DNA of 64,000 nt from Incurvaria masculella. Taxonomy: Eukaryota > Arthropoda > Insecta > Lepidoptera > Incurvariidae. A program made the translations under genes and the position numbers. Shown here one piece after another: positions 33,206 through 45,077 of the stretch (position 1 is its first letter; every line of letters starts with the position of its first letter). The notes under the pieces are model-generated. The model saw only the letters and a list, made by a program, of their open reading frames with translations. It was not told where the DNA came from and made no database searches. The DNA lies in the NCBI GenBank assembly GCA_946894095.1, contig OX335645.2:14841001-14905000 (forward strand), given 5' to 3'.

Positions 33206-34077
33206 TTCTGTTTGCACTGGTTTTTCACATTTTGCTAGAAAAACGATGCTCAACCAGTTTTATGCGGAAAATAAATCGTAACGTTGTGTTTCTATTGCAA
33301 ACGGTGGTGTTGGCCACAAGTATATTAATTGAATAATATCAATTATTTACTTGTTGTTTAACTGTCGCACATCACCGACAGATGGCTGATTATTACACGC
33401 AATCCTTCTCTTTTACGCAGCATGCTTATAATAGAGATGGAAATGTTATTGGTTGAGTTTTCTCCTGACGGCGCCATCCATGCTAGTGTCCATACTACGA
33501 CTAAAATTGTTATTCAATTTAAGATGGCCTGGCAGTTATAGTCTTCCAGTTTTTGTCCTTTCTGAGCAATGTCGGAAAAACCGCCATGGTTTTTAAAAAA
33601 ATTGATGAGTTCATATAAGTACGTGTGCTTTTCGAAGAGAGTGCGAGGATTTGCTGAATAGTCCATATTGCCTCCGAAACTTTGAGAGCCGCTGGGTTAG
33701 AGGTTACAAGCGGGAAATTATACAATAGGTACCAAGCCCGGAGCGCCGCGGCCGCCTCCGCCTTTTATCGCGTCATAAATTTGGGTGACTCGAATATTGA
33801 GGCTTTTGTCAGCAGACTGCGTGCGTTTACTAGTGTACCTACATGTATAATTCAATATATGTACTATTAAAACATAGCAGTATTTACTCCCATGCATACA
33901 ATGCCTTATTCTTTCTATATTTTCGGTCGAGTTTCTACATAGCTCTAACCAGTGAGGAATGAAGGACACAAGTCGCATTCTAAACTCATTTGTTAAACTG
34001 CAGCGTAGGCTATATTTTGTAAAATACATACATTGATGTTAGCGCCGGTTAGTCAATTCCCTTACGAGTTCCCTCAT
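33206..34077. other. Intergenic sequence, no feature recognised
   Basis: Short frames only (68, 62 and 103 codons) with no recognisable domains. Confidence 0.3.
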
Positions 34078-34290
34078 TTTTTTTTATGCAACCCGACATG
34101 GAAGGCAATACTACACAACTACCATTATGATATTATGCCAATACACCACATTCCCGAAGAAGTTAGGGGCTATGCCAGGACCTTCCCTTTATGAGCACGG
34201 CTACATTGAACTGGATGGAAAACACGGACAATTTTTCATCTTATCATCCAATGCGATAGTACCAACCCGGGGAGCTTAAACCCTAGGTAC
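34078..34290 (-). mobile_element. SINE body, minus copy
   Basis: TTTTTTTATGCAACCCGACA, ACCACATTCCCGAAGAAGTT, GCCAGGACCTTCCCTTTATG, TGGAAAACACGGACAATTTT and ACCAACCCGGGGAGC in SINE order; part of the CGCTTCGACC segment is deleted. Confidence 0.7.
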
Positions 34291-34564
34291 CACCTAATGG
34301 AGGAAGGGGGTATTTTGTACATTGTTTTATTACATTAAATACACCATTGCTTAGTTTTCTCGCCAATACAGTTATAGTTTGTAACTTCCTATTTTTGGGG
34401 AGTTATAGCACAAATAATGATGGACGACGTGGCGCCATCTACATGAACGCATACTCCCCTTTAAATAAATTTCTTTAATGTTTTTGTAATGATAATAAAT
34501 GTCTATTGATTTATAGGTACATGAAGTCACCAACACGTATCGTCTGAGAATAAGCAGAGCCCCT

Positions 34565-34900
34565 AGCCCGACTTGTCACCTAAATTGGCGTTTACGCCAA
34601 ACCGATCGGCTAGCTTTTACAATGTATGGAGAATTGAAGAGCGCGCGCAGTGGGCGTTAAGCGAACTAACGTTTACAAGTCTGGGTTTGATTTGACAGCT
34701 AACGTATCGTCGGCGTAATTAAGTTAACGTTTCCATTTACGCCGACTTCGAGTTTTCATACAAATTGGTATTCCGAGTTTTATTCCGACACCTTGGAGAA
34801 GTGAAAGTACTGAATAAGTAGTAAAACGTGTAAGAGGTTTGACGTTTATACGTAACTTCGAAGTTACGTAAACGCGGATTTAGGTGAGAGCTCGGACTGA
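34565..34900. mobile_element. Foldback MITE M2, copy 3
   Basis: CTTGTCACCTAAATTGGCGT at the left is inverted at the right as GGATTTAGGTGAGAGCTCGG. GCCAAACCGATCGGCTAGCT and GAATTGAAGAGCGCGCGCAG mark the interior. Confidence 0.7.
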
Positions 34901-36304
34901 GCAACTTTTAAAGAAAACCGTTTAAAATACTAACAAATCAATATCTACCACCGATATTGACACATCGTAATCGGAAATAGAGTATTAGTGATATAGGGTT
35001 CCGTTCGGAGGCGGAGACGGAGCCGGCGGGGGTGGAGGGTGCGGAGGGGGCGGAGGGGAGGGGTGTCGCCCGGACCCTGCTCCTCGACAATGATCGTGAG
35101 GCTCCGGACCGGACGTGACGCTGGCTCAATTTATGAGTAGTGGGCGGATTACTGGCTATAGCCACAGAATAAATATGACGCCCATAGCCGGAGCCGTGGG
35201 CGGCGCGCCTCTCTCTGGGTGGACAAAGTCCTGGCTGGCGGCGGATAAGAATTCCATTCAATGTTCGAGCCTGAGCGTAGCTTATTTCATTATGTAATAA
35301 TGCTCGTTATTTCACATCAGTTAATCAAAATTGTCTGGAGACTTATGATAGTAAAAAAAAGTCAGCAAATTTTTAAATCACATACCTTTGTGGATCCGTG
35401 ACCTCAGATATACTTTAAAATTTAATTTGATTGTTACTAACTTTCCGCAGCCTACATATGGAATATATGTATACCGTGTGATACATACCTATGTGTGTGA
35501 TACGTACATATATCGAGAGTTATCGGAATAAATTAATATAATCAATGACTATAAATAAAATAAAATTACGGATGTTTTGTGTATCGGATATACAGATGAC
35601 GTGGCTTTAAAATGCATTTGAGATAGCTTTACGCTGTTTTTTAGCTTAAACCCTGTTTTTTTTAATAGGCAAAATACTAATAATTTTACACTCCTGATCT
35701 ATTTTACACTCTTTTGATTAATATTGTAGTTGATTTGATTGCTATTATTGCTAAAATGCAAAATACATCTCGCTGCAACCACAACACCTGGGTTTCACAT
35801 AGGATCCAAGTTGGAGAAACGCGAAACGACATACCAATGGCGATCCGGATATTGTCTCTCTTACATAAGTAAGAACATGGAAAATGTAGGATATCATTGG
35901 TGGCCTATCTGATCCGATCTTTTTCGTTATCCTCGGCACGAATTTGCGGGGTGCGGTCAGAGGCACGGGAGGGCAGGAGGGGAAGTCCAATGACGGTGTT
36001 CTGCTTTGCCTGGAACCCTGGCCTTCTCCAATTTGCATTTACATTAGGGCCATTTGCATAAGATGCTGTGTGGAACGTCTCGCGATAGAGAATTCTATCT
36101 AATGAAATAAGAGCTTTATTCTGGAGCGTGCGGATCCATTAGCCTAATTTTATGGCTTGATAACATCTGCTTATTCGATCGTCGAGGTGGCTAATTTTGC
36201 TATTTAATTCCCTAAACGCCGTTTGCGTGTACAGAACCGCGTTTAGCGATTTATTAACCTGACTTATCCAATTTGTAAAGGAGATAACCTGTCATGGTAT
36301 TCTG
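34901..36304. other. Intergenic sequence with GC-rich patch at 34995-35060
   Basis: A G-rich, CpG-containing patch (GGAGGGGGCGGAGGGGAGGG-like) is surrounded by AT-rich DNA. Frames at 34938-35297 and 35751-36038 have no recognisable content. Confidence 0.3.
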
Positions 36305-36690
36305 TATGTTTTTTTATGTAACTGGACATGGATGACTAGTACCACACCCACCGTCATGATGTCAGCCGAACACACCGAATTTCCGAAGGAATTAGGTGCC
36401 ATGCCAGGATCTTCTCTTCACGAGTACGGCTTCATTAAACTGGATGTAAAATACGAACACGTTCTCGACCATCCTATAACCAGCTAAACCCTGATAACTA
36501 GTAGAAGAATAGGACCTACAGTTTTACAAGAATTCTAAACCATGGAACAATACGCATTCGTGAGGAAATTATTTTTTCCAACACAGAAAGAGAAAGAAAG
36601 CGGTAGATGGACTGGATTTAAACCCATGATCTCTGGCATGGATGGCAAATCCACAAGCCCCTGAACTACGAGCCGCTCATCGTTTCCACA
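36305..36690 (-). mobile_element. Full SINE: tRNA-like head (type 3) plus common body, minus strand
   Basis: The body at 36305-36540 has the usual order (TTTTTTATGTAACTGGACAT, CCGAAGGAATTAGGTGCCAT, GCCAGGATCTTC). The head lies at 36595-36680: on the minus strand GAGCGGCTCGTAGTTCAGGG (A-box region) and GGGTTTAAATCC (B box), followed by a TTTCTTTCTCTTTCTG linker. The head resembles that at 43.9 kb (GAGCGGCTCGTAAGGG), not the one at 56.3 kb. Confidence 0.75.
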
Positions 36691-36974
36691 ACTCTGTCTA
36701 TTTTGGGCCACATGTCAAACGTAGACTGCAAGTACATTAAAGATTTTACAAAGAAAGTTCGACGTGAAATAAATGGAAACGCTATTATCATATTGCATAC
36801 ATACAATCATAGTTTCTGCCTTATCTGTATTGTATTATTTATTTATCACCTATAGGGAGTACACTGCACTAGGACTTGTTATCTTTTATCACGGAGACCG
36901 ACAATCTCCGTGTATTTTATCATTACTTTGGTTTTTTACTTTTGTTGTTATATTCTAGACTCTCTAGATTTATG

Positions 36975-37135
36975 ATGTTTTCAAGTTATTATATTATTTT
37001 TTTATTAAATATGTTTAAATTGTGCCTATAATTGGTATGCACACCAGGAATGTGCCCCCTACTATGTTTGCTATTATATAAAGTTTTCGTGTGTACACTG
37101 TTGGCGTACCTTTTGTAAAATAAATAAATAAATTA
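36975..37135 (+). mobile_element. LINE-like 3' UTR ending in (AAAT)n
   Basis: AT-rich sequence with GTACACTGTTGGCGTACC and AAATAAATAAATAAATT at the end, which looks like the 3' end of a LINE. No coding part is recognised. Confidence 0.35.
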
Positions 37136-37208
37136 GCCAGTTCAACATTCATAGCGTAGAATAACTAGCAAGAAATTTCGCTGGAATTGTTTTCAACGTC
37201 CACTTAGT

Positions 37209-37885
37209 CTGGCGAGCTAAAACCAAGGTCAAGGTGACCGAGGGTATGACGGGAGGACAAATCGTTATCGACGGAGAAGTGAACGCACAGGACGTATATA
37301 TCGGTCAAATTCTGCGCCTTGGTAGACAAGGACTGACTAAGGAGGTGGAGAGACGGATCCTACTGGGTCGGGCATCCTTCGGAAAGCCTAAATTCGCTCT
37401 GAGGTCTGATCTTTCGCAAAATTTAAAGACTCGTATATATGACAAGTGCTTCCTCCCGGTTATGACGTACGGGTGTGAAACGTGGACTCTGACGGTCGCC
37501 GTTGTCCAAAGGTTGAAAGTTGCCCAGCGAGCAATGGAGCGAGCCATACCGGGAATATCGCTACGGAATATGGTGCGTAACGAGGCAATCCGCCGACGTA
37601 CCAAAGTCGTCGATATTGAACACAGGGTGGCTAAGATCAAATGGCAGTGGGCTGGTCACGTCAGCCAAAGAGACGACGACCGTTGGAACCGTTTCCGAAA
37701 CTGGCGACCGTGGACCGGAAAACGGAGTGTGGTAATACCACCCGCCAGGTGGGACGACGATAGTGACGCACATGAGCTTCGGCGGAAAACAGTGGTTCCG
37801 TGCCGCTGAGGGCCGGGAGGACTGGAGAAAAAATGGAGAGGCGTATGTCCAGCAATTGACGCAGGCACGCTGACTGACTGACTAA
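37209..37885 (+). pseudogene. RTE-type LINE, C-terminal reverse transcriptase and 3' end
   Basis: The 191-codon frame at 37234-37809 contains VYIGQILRLGRQGLTKEVER, YDKCFLPVMTYGCETWTLT, RLKVAQRAMERAIPGIS, IRRRTKVVDIEHRVAKIKWQ, WAGHVSQR and PPARWDDD, the diagnostic C-terminus of lepidopteran endonuclease-reverse transcriptases. A frameshift near 37765 moves the rest (KQWFRAAEGREDWRKNGEAY, VQQLTQAR) to another frame, ending at TGA 37871. The (TGAC)n tail closes the element. The catalytic YADD part is missing upstream, so the copy is dead and 5'-truncated. Confidence 0.85.
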
Positions 37886-38819
37886 CTTAGTCATTGGATA
37901 ATCACACATCACTTTTTTCATTTCACTTTTTTCATCAGTATTTAAGTGGACAGTATGGAAGGGATCTGGCAACTCCATGCGGTTCACTAAACGTGACATG
38001 TTTGAACATTGATTAACTCCCGCTTAGCTTAAAAAAGTATTTGCCATTGCTTACAGACATATGGGTGTATGTCTCGGAATACGCAAAATATGTAGCGGAT
38101 CCGGCGGCGCGGGGGGCACGAGGCAGAGGGGAGGCGGCGCGGCCGGCTGAGGGTCACAAATATTAATTTGCAAGAACTGTATTGAATTTAGGCATGCCAT
38201 TATTATATGCTTTTAACAGGTTTAAGGGTAAGTTGACATGACAGGTATTGGCAATGCCGGAAGATTTAAGATTTGTATGAAAATGTTTAAGGACGTGTAT
38301 CATGGATATAAGTTGAGTTGTCACAAAAATTAAAACGTACAGACTCAGCTCTCAGTTGAATTATTTAATGTGTAAAGTATCAGAAACATATTTCTTAATT
38401 TGAGTGAGGAATCAGGCATGCGCCATTGTATGGAACCCGATCACCTTATTATCATATTTACATAAAAACACATACATTTTACCTCCCCATGTGAAAGGTC
38501 GAAAGCCCATGGGCGTCGCCGAGCCATCGTCTTATCCATTAAATTATCAATATGTAATGCGTTAATAATGCAAGCAGTCTGCAAGTCAAAAGTAAATAGT
38601 TTGACTATACATACGGAAAGGAGAGGAAATTGCGGAATTGATAGAATGAGATATTCGGAATACAGCGGCACTGCGTGACCGGAATCTGTTCCGAACTGTT
38701 GGCAAATACGCGCGCGTGCAGCGGCCGCGTCATATTGATATGACCTCTTCAATGGTAGATAGATAAATAGATAGAGCATTCTTTATTACGCCACAAGAAG
38801 CAATTAACAAATAACAATA
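37886..38819. other. Intergenic sequence with a GC patch and a T3 fragment
   Basis: A GC-rich patch lies at 38095-38155. A fragment of MITE T3 is visible at about 38330-38455 (CAGTTGAATTATTTAATG, GTGAGGAATCAGGCATGCGC, CATTGTATGG), without its left terminus. No gene. Confidence 0.4.
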
Positions 38820-38970
38820 CAGAGCCTCTATTGCAATCGGCCATCTAGTTCAATGTATCCGTGCTCATAAAAGGGAAGGTCCTGGTATGGCACCGAATTA
38901 CGAGTTACAAATAACTTATCGAATAATCGCTAAGTTCATCGATGTTCGAAGGATACCTCATTGATTACAT
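38820..38970. mobile_element. MITE arm with SINE fragment inserted
   Basis: AGAGCCTCTATTGCA and ACGAGTTACAAATAACTTAT match the left arm of the MITE at 26174, but are separated by SINE body sequence (TCAATGTATCCGTGCTCATA, AAGGGAAGGTCCTGGTATGG). Confidence 0.5.
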
Positions 38971-38978
38971 CATTGATA

Positions 38979-39176
38979 TACATCATTGAATAGAGCAGGC
39001 ATTTGAAGGATGCATTAAATGGCCCGCCCACGGATTTTTATATTTGTGTCTATGAAATCATGCATTATGCATATTTTCAACACAAATATATTATTTCATA
39101 TTTCTGCACACGTATAAAAATCTGTGGACGGGGGATTTAGTGTATCCTTCAAATGACTGCTCTATTCAATGATGTA
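38979..39176. mobile_element. Palindromic MITE with about 70-bp arms
   Basis: TACATCATTGAATAGAGCAG, CATTTGAAGGAT, CGGATTTTTATA at the left is inverted at the right as TATAAAAATCTGTGGACGGG, ATCCTTCAAATG, CTGCTCTATTCAATGATGTA. No ORF. Confidence 0.7.
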
Positions 39177-40180
39177 AACCTGCGGTGAAGCGCAAAGGCG
39201 GGATTATACATCGAAGAGATTTTTTCGAGCCGACCTTTGGTCATTAATGACATGTTCAATGGGGAGATAATTGTAAATTTAAAAAAAGAATATAACCGTA
39301 GACATATGAGTATTATTTTTACCATCTCAATAATTTTGAACACCAAAAGCTTATAAATGGGGAACAAAACGCAAAGCTAATTGTAGAGCGACCTCACCTT
39401 CAAAACTGTCAAGTTTGATTTACAAGTTTTTAGATGAATGATGAACTCCATGATGCAGTTAGAATAAGGTTTAGAGAAATAGAACAGCTTTTATATATCT
39501 TCAAACAAATTTAAATGTCATTGAACAGCACAAAGTATGAAAAAATATATAATAGGTTTTGTTTTTGTGATATTTTCTTTCCCGCGACTTCTTTGCATTA
39601 GCATAATTAGGAACAATTTATTTTCGGAATAACTTGGAGAAAATTGAGTCATTTCAATTACATTGATTGAGTAAATTAAATTTTAAAATCTTTTCTGTTT
39701 TATTTGCATGGTATCTGACAGCTTTGACAGATATTTTGGTTGAGTCGCTTAGACGCCATCTGTCGTGATAAATGAGCCGTTTTCTTCCCCATTATTTGTT
39801 TACAATTGAGCAATCTCTACCTACTACTATACGTATAAAGTACACGTCTACTCAAAGCAAAAATATAAATGTGTAAAGAGGCATATGAAAACTTAAGCGT
39901 ATTATCTGCTGGAAGAGAGTGAAGTTTAGTTTGGAATTAAAAGTTTAAAAGCGCCAAGTTCACTTGTTTTCAAGTTTTAATGAATGTAATGTCGTCGCAG
40001 CTTCCGTTAAATCTTTTAATGCGTTTTTAGTGCCCCTAATTCGCAAATTGCTATACTTTTCATAATCCAACTTACAGTGTACTGAATAAATAGTTTTTTA
40101 TTGTTCACGGTGAATATCATATTGCCACATGTTAGATTGCCATACTATATTGCCGTTTATCATCCCGACACTACCAATTA
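39177..40180. other. Intergenic sequence, no feature recognised
   Basis: AT-rich. GATGCAGTTAGAATAAGGTTTAG near 39452 also occurs at about 15930, a short shared word. No gene. Confidence 0.3.
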
Positions 40181-40730
40181 GACTAGGAGGTCGAGGATGG
40201 TAACGATAACGTAAATGGCTGAAACTGGTTAATATGATAAATACCAAACCTCTGAAGCTAAATGTGTCAGTCTGCCTGCGCCAAGTGGTTGCGTTACGTA
40301 GATAAGGCGCCTGAAAAAGGAGTTATGGTAACAAAACAATTTAATGATAGGGTAAATGGCTGCAAATAGCAAAGCATGTAAGAATCAGTACATACTTGCT
40401 TAGCAATACCAAAACTGAACCAATCTTAGGTTGCATTTCGTAGTTATAGGCGATTTAGGTTACAGATATATCTTTAGGTATTTTTGAGTATTTCAAAAAA
40501 ACCCGAATGGTTATTGTTGTATAATTAATAGGTATCAATGTGTCTAGACAATCGGAATATTCATCGGCAGGTACATACCAACAGCTATTTTATGTAGCCA
40601 ATCTAGATAACGCAACAACTTGGCGCATGCAGACCGACATATGTTCCATCAGAGGGTTGTCTCTAACTTGTGAACCCAGATTCAGCCATTTACCTTATCG
40701 TGACCAAAAATGTCGTAACCTCCTGGAATA
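40181..40730. mobile_element. Long-TIR MITE M1, copy 3
   Basis: GACTAGGAGGTC at the left, TGGTAACGATAACGTAAATG next, GCGCCAAGTGGTTGCGTTAC, and at the right CATTTACCTTATCGTGACCA with ACCTCCTGG. Nearly collinear with copy 1. Confidence 0.8.
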
Positions 40731-40856
40731 AATAGACTTACTACCAAATTTGCATTTAAAAAATTATTTCTTTCATTTACTAAGACAACATGACCAATTC
40801 TGGTGTTAATCAATCAGGTTGATTTATTAGTAGTTATATACAGAGAATAGTATACG

Positions 40857-41129
40857 TTAAGAGGATAATGAGGTGATGAAGTTACATACAATGGCTCGTG
40901 CCTGTTTCCTCAGTCAAATTCAGTCAACTGGTTCCCATGATATACGGATTTTTGTATTTGTATATAAAAGTTTATAGACGTTTATAACGAAAATAAGATA
41001 AATAATAAAAACAAACAGAAAATTATCGACGTAGCTTTCAGTTGATTTATTTAACATGCAAATTATTATAACAATATTTCTTAATACCACTGAGAAAACA
41101 GGCACGATCCTCTCTCATTATCCTCTTAA
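40857..41129. mobile_element. TTAA-flanked MITE T3, copy 1
   Basis: TTAA-GAGGATAATGAGGTGATG at the left and CATTATCCTC-TTAA at the right; 273 bp. Interior CCTGTTTCCTCAGT and its inverse ACTGAGAAAACAGG extend the TIR. Confidence 0.8.
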
Positions 41130-42338
41130 GCGATTTCATGTGTTAAGAAAACTTGCTTAGCCCAGCCGAATCAGACATCTGACTGCAAAATATGAACTTT
41201 TAAATTATCACCAAGGCATATTTCTTAGGTATTAAAATACTTAGTAAATTATATCCTTTTTGTTATGAGTATGAACCCCTTAAGTTCATCATGATGAACA
41301 CGAGCATAGCATACAAAGATGCTTTAAAATTGATCCCTTGGGGACAACGAGAAAAAAATATTTTCTCGTTGCTTGGGGAAGTTACATGGAAGGCATCTCC
41401 GGACCTAATCGACGATACAGCTGGGAGGCTGTGCAAGCGACAGCTGCTGCAACTTCGGAAGAGACGCCGCCTGAAAAACTCAACATCTGTCAGCGCGATA
41501 AAGTATTGGATAAAGTTTGGTCGGGCGGAGATATAAATGTAAATAGGTCGAGCCAGAGTCATCGAAGAATTTCTTAGATACATCGAATGCTTTCGTTGTA
41601 AACCGAGAAACTCATAAGTAACTGAGGGTTTAGCACATTCTTTACTCGAAAGCTTATGTCAAAAGCCTCCACCGATCCGTCGAGGCGCCGTAAGTCGATT
41701 ATTGCATGCACCACTGCACGCTAAGCGAGGCGGGGCGGAGCAGCGACCATCGAAGGACGGGAGTAGAAACCGAAATACTTTTTTCCCTTTTAAACACAAA
41801 CCGGTAGCGCCGGCAAGTGAGTCCGCTTACGAATTCGCTTGCTACCGATTGTCTCGAGTTCCAACGACACGTAAGAACTTCATAGGATGCTATTAAGTGC
41901 AACGAACCTTTGATGTTGTAGGGGCCGAATTTTTAAGGCGGAAACAAGACCCTACTACTTTATGGTAAGCAAGAGTCAGAGTCGCATGGCAAACGCTGTT
42001 TTATGCATGGATAAAGCTGTTTTTATTACTTTCCGCGCTGTAAAAAATATTAATAAAAAAAACAAAATACTACGATTGTAAATAATATTGAAGTCTTTAC
42101 TTTGATATTGGTTTCGTATCACAACAATGAGCGATTCTCTAAACAATTTTAATTATTTTATTTATGTTTGGAGTCGTTTTTACACCTTTTTGGAATAATT
42201 GCAAAACATATATATAAAGCTTGAAGTCCTAAGACCAGAGTATGACGTATATTTTTTACGGATTGTTAGTCTACATGAAAAACTCTACATAATATCTTTA
42301 AATCGACGGTTTTTCGCGTTTTAAGTTCTGTTTCAGCC
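41130..42338. other. Intergenic sequence
   Basis: Overlapping 79-106 codon frames at 41263-41583 on both strands have no recognisable domain. A block at 41800-41930 (GGTAGCGCCGGCAAGTGA, TTACGAATTCGCTTGC, TTAAGTGCAACGAA) recurs at 49840-49945, so it is a short dispersed repeat. Confidence 0.35.
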
Positions 42339-42650
42339 TTAAGGCCCTGGTACTAGCCATATCGGAAAGTTTGTGACGGAATGTAGAAATCTAAAAGCAA
42401 ATATGATTATTTGTTTATGCATAAATGCTGTTATTACTTATATCTAGCAATCATGTTACTTTAAGATTTGTAATGTAAAAAAATCTACTTTGTTATTATT
42501 ATTATTATGTAAATAAATTATGGAATCCAAAAATATTTACAATGAATTATCATCCTGGAGTTCTATTTTAACTTACTGACGCGTTTAACTACATATGCTT
42601 ACATTTGTTCAAAGGTACATTTGTATGGTGCGAGTAGTTGACTAGTCGCG
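42339..42650. mobile_element. TTAA MITE T2, copy 2 (right end decayed)
   Basis: TTAA-GGCCCTGGTACTAGCC at the left, then TTTGTGACGGAATGTAGAAA, TCTAAAAGCAAAT, TTGTTTATGCATAAATGCTG and ATTTGTATGGTGCGAGTAGT as in copy 1; the right terminus reads GACTAGTCGCGAACTAA and has lost the exact TIR. Confidence 0.7.
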
Positions 42651-42834
42651 AACTAACCGCAGTTAGGCGTTTCCATGAATTCGTGGTTACGCTGCCGCCA
42701 TTAGAATGAGTTTCAGCTCTCCTCCCGTCCTTGCATGGTCGCTGGGGCCGACACACGACAAGACTAGGCGACGACGACGCAACTTGTAATCTCATTAGAG
42801 ACTGCGCCTCCGATCGCAGCACGACGTGCGCCGC

Positions 42835-42886
42835 ATGCAGTCGCAAACTGAGGAACTCTGCGTACTGGAGCCAGCGCCCTACAATG
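42835..42886 (+). CDS. Possible short first coding exon, unidentified
   Basis: ATG at 42835 opens MQSQTEELCVLEPAPYN and runs into a good donor (AATG|GTACGT at 42887). Upstream 42650-42830 is CpG-rich, as in a promoter-proximal region. No downstream exon was found and the peptide is too short to identify, so this is only a hint. Confidence 0.2.
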
Positions 42887-43232
42887 GTACGTCACATGTA
42901 GGTAATCATAAAAAATAATCTGTCATATTATCCTTATGGAATCTTAACCGAATATCTTACACGTATACAGAAAAGTTCGTTCGAGTTACTTATTACTTAT
43001 TTATGTAGGATTTTATAAGTTGTAAAGAAGATATTAATTTTTAGAGGAAATCAAACAATTCAATGTATTAAAAGTGCCATTTATGGCTCCGAATAGAAAC
43101 AGTGAATAAATAAAATAAAAAAATATTTTGTGTCAGATGCTGCAAAAGACAGGTGCCTTCATTCTGTAAAAGTAATGTATTCCTAAAGCAAGTGTGTAGG
43201 TACCGTTTGCTCAGGAGTAACCCTGCTGATGT

Positions 43233-43590
43233 CTGAGTGGGCAGTCTGAGTTCTCACCGAAATTGGCGTTTACGGCAAACCGATCGACTGGCGTTTTCTC
43301 CAAACTCCATACAAGTTTTTACTAGATATTCTGTGGTTTTACTTCTTCAAGCTGTCAAAGTCAAACGCGGACTTCCGATATGTATGAAAACGCGGAGTGG
43401 ACGTAAACGGCAACGTCGACGTATTTACGGCAACGTTGAGTAAGCTGTCAAATCGAGCTCGGACTCGCAAATGTTAGTTCGCTTAACGCCCGCTGCGCGC
43501 GCTCTTCAATTTCTCCATACATTTGAAAACGCCAGTCGATCGGTTTGCCGTAACGCCAATTTAGGTGACAACTCAGACTGCCCACTCTGA
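43233..43590. mobile_element. Foldback MITE M2, copy 4 (best preserved)
   Basis: GAGTGGGCAGTCTGAGTTCT at the left and AACTCAGACTGCCCACTCTG at the right are inverted. The arms continue through CCGAAATTGGCGTTTACGGC and GCCGTAACGCCAATTTAGGT. Length about 358 bp. Confidence 0.8.
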
Positions 43591-43879
43591 ATATGTAGAA
43601 CCGGCTAGCACGGCCAGTTTACGTTTACGACATATTACAGCCTCTTGACATCCGCACCCAGCACTTGTTAAGTCAGCCCCGTAACTTGGTTTATCTTAGG
43701 ATTACAAACGAAGCCCACAGTAAAGAAACCCGCATGGCATTTGCGCCCAAGTTTACAAATTTATGAATCCTCTACAGAACATTGAGAATAGAATCCTCCG
43801 TCGTCGCAATCGTTCCAAATTAAGACTATGTCAATCATATACATATGTTAATAATAATTTAAGTTAAGACTACGTTTTG

Positions 43880-44115
43880 AGCGGCTCGTAAGGGCACGGG
43901 GACTTGCCTTCCATGCAAGAGGTCATTGGTTCGATCCCCGAGTTGGTAACATCGGATTGGATGAAAAATATGGTCGAAGCGGCAATTTTAAATTGTAAAT
44001 TTTTCCATCCAGTAACCGTGCAAAGGGAAGGTCGTGAAATGACAGCAGATTTCTCCGATATTGCGATATAGTGGGCTAATATCATGACAGGGATCGTGTA
44101 TTAGCCATCTATTTT
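43880..44115 (+). mobile_element. Full SINE with tRNA-like head (type 3)
   Basis: The head GAGCGGCTCGTAAGGGCACG (A-box region) and GGTTCGATCCCC (B box) are about 40 bases apart, followed by GGTCGAAGCGGCAATTTTAA, TTTTTCCATCCAGTAACCGT and TAATATCATGACAGGGATCG of the common body. Confidence 0.75.
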
Positions 44116-44635
44116 CATTTACAGTAAACGCCACAGTAGGAATTGTCATTTTTAAGAAACAATGATGTGGGTGAAAGTTCAATGTGTGACTGTTACGGAG
44201 ATGCCGTCGTACACGGATTAATTATTTTAGGGTTTGGAGGCGAATTTAATCCAACATTCGTTTCCAAGGTCAACAATATTTTTCGGCGTTCCCATACATT
44301 TTCATAAACGAAAGCTCTCTTTCCTCGCTAACGTGACGTCTGTAATTTTTACGAGAAAGCTACTCGAGTGCCGAGTAAATATAGAGCTAGTGCTCCGTCT
44401 GCGGCAACAGATAAGTCGCTTGTCTACTCCTAGAAGTCCAAATCTTGGTATCGTGCCAGGCGTAAATTTGTCGCAACTACGCCTAGGGAATGACTTGCCT
44501 CCACCCCGAAAGTAGCCTTATCGGAGGTAAAACAAGCCCGATGTCGGGTTTTTTTGTCGCCACACCCAAATACTCAGAATAATGTTTAGTAGATTTGCTT
44601 AGCTACGGCAAATCAATTTATGAGTAACTACTGTC
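44116..44635. other. Intergenic sequence with an unassigned 93-codon frame
   Basis: The plus frame 44234-44515 has no recognisable domain. A short hairpin with T-run (CCCGATGTCGGGTTTTTTT) follows at 44538-44556; in a eukaryote this could at most be a chance Pol III-like stop. Confidence 0.25.
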
Positions 44636-45046
44636 TTAAGCGGATAATGAGGTGATCAAGTTTCATACAATGGCGCGTTCCTCAGTGAAATTAAGAAATA
44701 TTTTTTTCTGAAATTTCGCACAACTTATAAATTACATTAAATCAACTTCAAATTCTAAATTACAATTATAATTAAAATAATTATAAATTTAAATAAATCA
44801 ACCGAGAGCTACGTCTATAGTTTTTAATTTTTGATAACTTAATTTGTATCCATTATATACGAATTTTTGTATTTGAATACACATTTTAGAGGCGTATATC
44901 ACTGATGTTATAGAGTTATAAAAAAAACCAAAACGTAAATACGTAGCTCTAGGTTGATTTATTTATTGTACAAAATATTATTTTTTTGTATGACTGAGGA
45001 AAGAGGCACGCGCACTTGTGTGGAACTTCATCACTATCCTCTTAAT
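44636..45046. mobile_element. TTAA-flanked MITE T3, copy 2
   Basis: TTAA-GCGGATAATGAGGTGATC at the left, ACTTCATCACTATCCTC-TTAA at the right; 411 bp. Confidence 0.8.
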
Positions 45047-45077
45047 GCACCCAAAGCCACCGTCGCTCGAATAGATT

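Noticed and set aside
37305..37640. 111-codon minus frame
   Set aside because: It is a shadow of the RTE reverse transcriptase frame on the plus strand.
43237..43443. 68-codon frame
   Set aside because: It lies entirely in the terminal and inner repeat of foldback MITE M2.
44538..44556. Rho-independent-type terminator (hairpin plus T-run)
   Set aside because: The window is eukaryotic nuclear DNA and no upstream gene uses it.
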